In this document: one piece after another, positions 4,504 through 6,076 of the stretch | How positions within the stretch are numbered: the first letter of the stretch is position 1 | Layout: every line of letters begins with the position of its first letter | Source of the DNA: JBDZUZ01 sp040255445 | GTDB lineage: Bacteria > Planctomycetota > Phycisphaerae > Phycisphaerales > UBA1924 | Length of the DNA: 6,076 nt | Assembly: GCA_040255445.1 (NCBI GenBank) | Contig: JBDZUZ010000195.1 | Span: forward strand, 1-6,076 | Reading direction: 5' to 3' | Position numbers and translations under genes: made by a program | The notes under the pieces: model-generated | Told to the model about the DNA's origin: nothing | What the model saw: only the letters and a program-made list of their open reading frames with translations | The model's database searches: none

Positions 4504-6076
4504 ATGCCGACGATCACCATCAACGGGCACAAGACCGACTTCACCCAGGGCCAGACGATCCTCCAGGTCGCCAACACCCTGCAGGCCGCGGGTGACGGGG
4601 TCGAGATCCCCCAGTACTGCTACCACGATGGGCTCTCGATCGTCGCGTCCTGCCGCATCTGTCTGGTCGAGGTCTGGGTGCCCAACCAGAAATCCGGCCA
4701 GCTCGAGCCCTTCATGGGCGGCAAGCTGGTGCCAAGCTGCCAGCAGCCTGCGATGGACGGCATGGTCGTCTACTCCAACTCGCCCAAGGCGGTCGCCAAC
4801 CAGAAGGCGGTCATGGAGTACCTGCTGATCAACCACCCGCTCGACTGCCCGGTCTGCGACCAGTCGGGCGAGTGCTTCCTGCAGGACTACTCGTACCAGT
4901 ACGGCCGCGGCGTGTCGCGCTTCGAAGAGGCCAAGGTCAAGCAGCCCAAGAAGGACGTCGGCCCGCACGTGCTGCTGTACTCCGACCGCTGCATCATGTG
5001 CACGCGGTGCGTCCGCTTTACACGCGAGGTGACGGGCACCAGCGAGCTCTTCGTCCAGGGCCGCGGCAACAAGGAAGAGATCGAGGTCTTCCCCGGCGTT
5101 GCGCTCGACAACGAACTGGCCAGCAACGTGATCGACCTGTGCCCGGTGGGCGCGCTCCTCGACAAGGACTTCCTCTTCGCCCAGCGCGTCTGGTTCCTCA
5201 AGGAGACCGCGGGCATCGACCCGCTCACCGCCAGCGGCGACAACATCTGGATCCACCACAACCAGGGCGAGATCTACCGCGTCAAGCCGCGGACCAACCT
5301 CGACATCAACAAGCACTGGATCACCGACGAGGTGCGCTACGGCTGGAAGTTCGTGCACGCCCCCAACCGCCTGCGCACGCCCACCCGCAAGCAGTACAAC
5401 GTCCCCGTCGAGTGCGACTACGCCCGCGCGTACGACGACGCGATCGAGGGCCTGCGCACGGCGGTCGAGCACGGCAAGCGGCTGGGACTGGTCGTCAGCC
5501 CGATGCTGACCTGCGAAGAGGCGTACCTGCTCGCCGCGCTCGCCCGCGCGATCGACCCGCAGGCGATCCTCGCCGTCGGCCCGATCCCGGTGCACGGCGA
5601 GGACAAGACCTTCCCGAAGGACAACCCCAACGGCTTCCGCGTCTGCGCCGAGAAGGCGCCCAACGCCCGCGGCGTCCGCCGCGTGCTCGAGGCCTTCGCC
5701 CCCGGCCATGTCCAGTCCTTCGAAGACATGATCAAGACGCTCGGCGTGGGCACGGGCAGGAGCGGCGTGGGCGCCGTGATCATGACCGGCAACTACCCGA
5801 CCGACTGGGTCAGCGCCGACATCGAATCCGCGCTCTCGGGTAAGTTCAGCGTGCTGATCGACACCCACAAGACCGCGCTGTGCGCCAAGGCCGACATCGT
5901 GCTCCCGGGCGCAACCTTCGCCGAGAAAGCCGGCACCTTCGAGAACCACCGCAACATCATGCAGGCGTTCGACCAGGCGATCCCGGTGATCGAACTGGCC
6001 AAGACCGAGGGGCAGCTCGCGCTGGACCTGATGTCCGTGCTCGAGGGGGCCCCCGCCAACGAGCGGCGGGCCAAGC
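4504..6076 (+). CDS. nuoG: NADH-quinone oxidoreductase (complex I) subunit G, 3' partial
   Basis: Large peripheral-arm subunit of respiratory complex I, which carries electrons through Fe-S clusters from NADH towards quinone on the cytoplasmic side of the membrane. The frame is open from the ATG at 4504 to the window end, giving 524 residues. The N-terminal ferredoxin-like domain binds a [2Fe-2S] cluster (N1b) through Cys39, Cys50, Cys53 and Cys79. His111-x3-Cys115-x2-Cys118-x5-Cys124 is the His-ligated [4Fe-4S] cluster N5. Cys163, Cys166, Cys169 and Cys213 (CPVGAL) bind cluster N4. The molybdopterin-oxidoreductase-like domain follows from about 230. The four cysteines of cluster N7, present in E. 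coli and Thermus, are absent. Late motifs (ADIVLPGATFAEKAGTF) show that the Mo-like domain is well advanced at the cut. The start is the first possible in this frame after the intergenic region; no Shine-Dalgarno sequence is evident. The gene lies next to a divergent toxin-antitoxin pair, so it appears to head its own transcript. Confidence 0.96.
   Translation, partial: MPTITINGHKTDFTQGQTILQVANTLQAAGDGVEIPQYCYHDGLSIVASCRICLVEVWVPNQKSGQLEPFMGGKLVPSCQQPAMDGMVVYSNSPKAVANQKAVMEYLLINHPLDCPVCDQSGECFLQDYSYQYGRGVSRFEEAKVKQPKKDVGPHVLLYSDRCIMCTRCVRFTREVTGTSELFVQGRGNKEEIEVFPGVALDNELASNVIDLCPVGALLDKDFLFAQRVWFLKETAGIDPLTASGDNIWIHHNQGEIYRVKPRTNLDINKHWITDEVRYGWKFVHAPNRLRTPTRKQYNVPVECDYARAYDDAIEGLRTAVEHGKRLGLVVSPMLTCEEAYLLAALARAIDPQAILAVGPIPVHGEDKTFPKDNPNGFRVCAEKAPNARGVRRVLEAFAPGHVQSFEDMIKTLGVGTGRSGVGAVIMTGNYPTDWVSADIESALSGKFSVLIDTHKTALCAKADIVLPGATFAEKAGTFENHRNIMQAFDQAIPVIELAKTEGQLALDLMSVLEGAPANERRAK

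Noticed and set aside
3753..4577. Minus-strand 274-residue open frame spanning the toxin-antitoxin genes
   Set aside because: It is in a different frame from both recognisable genes and shows no motif, whereas the toxin and antitoxin explain the region fully.
4872..5843. Plus-strand 323-residue open frame within nuoG in another frame
   Set aside because: It is an Arg/Pro-rich out-of-frame reading that overlaps the true NuoG frame throughout.
4417..5949. Minus-strand 510-residue open frame opposite nuoG
   Set aside because: The plus strand encodes NuoG with all expected Fe-S ligands; the antisense frame is open only because of GC-rich codon use.
1..6076. tRNA, rRNA, CRISPR array, insertion sequence or attachment site
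   Set aside because: No cloverleaf-like sequence, regularly spaced repeats, transposase motif or terminal inverted repeats were seen by eye; the toxin-antitoxin pair has no visible flanking duplication.

Overview
The window is very GC-rich and densely coding. It reads as chromosomal housekeeping sequence from a bacterium, most likely a planctomycete-like lineage, possibly Phycisphaerae. That placement is inference. It rests on the high GC, a type I signal peptidase with a large insertion in its catalytic domain, a short-looking NuoG without the N7 cluster cysteines, and weak or absent Shine-Dalgarno sequences. No rRNA, tRNA, CRISPR array, transposase or phage gene was seen.

Layout. (1) 1-755, plus strand: an Arg/Gly/Pro-rich, apparently disordered reading frame already open at the window edge, probably the tail of an RNA-binding protein. 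(2) 768-2372, plus strand: lepB, signal peptidase I, starting 12 nt after the previous stop and so probably in the same operon. Its catalytic residues are intact, but about 300 residues are inserted between the catalytic lysine and box E, and part of that looks like a LamG/concanavalin-A-type fold. (3) 2390-3721, minus strand: hisS, histidyl-tRNA synthetase, convergent with lepB with only 17 nt between the stops. (4) 3767-4389, minus strand: a type II toxin-antitoxin pair, a Phd/YefM-type antitoxin followed by a PIN-domain (VapC-like) toxin, joined by a 4-nt GTGA overlap and pointing into hisS. (5) 4390-4503: a divergent intergenic region whose antitoxin-side half is AT-rich and carries repeats that look like an operator. 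(6) 4504-6076, plus strand: nuoG, the large Fe-S subunit of respiratory complex I, running off the window.

Most genes belong to unrelated core functions: protein export, tRNA charging and respiration. The real functional pair is the toxin-antitoxin module, inserted between two essential genes transcribed away from each other. I see no clear new multi-gene system. The points most worth a second look are the insertion in the signal peptidase, the repeat-containing operator of the toxin-antitoxin module, and the possible transcriptional link between that module and hisS.
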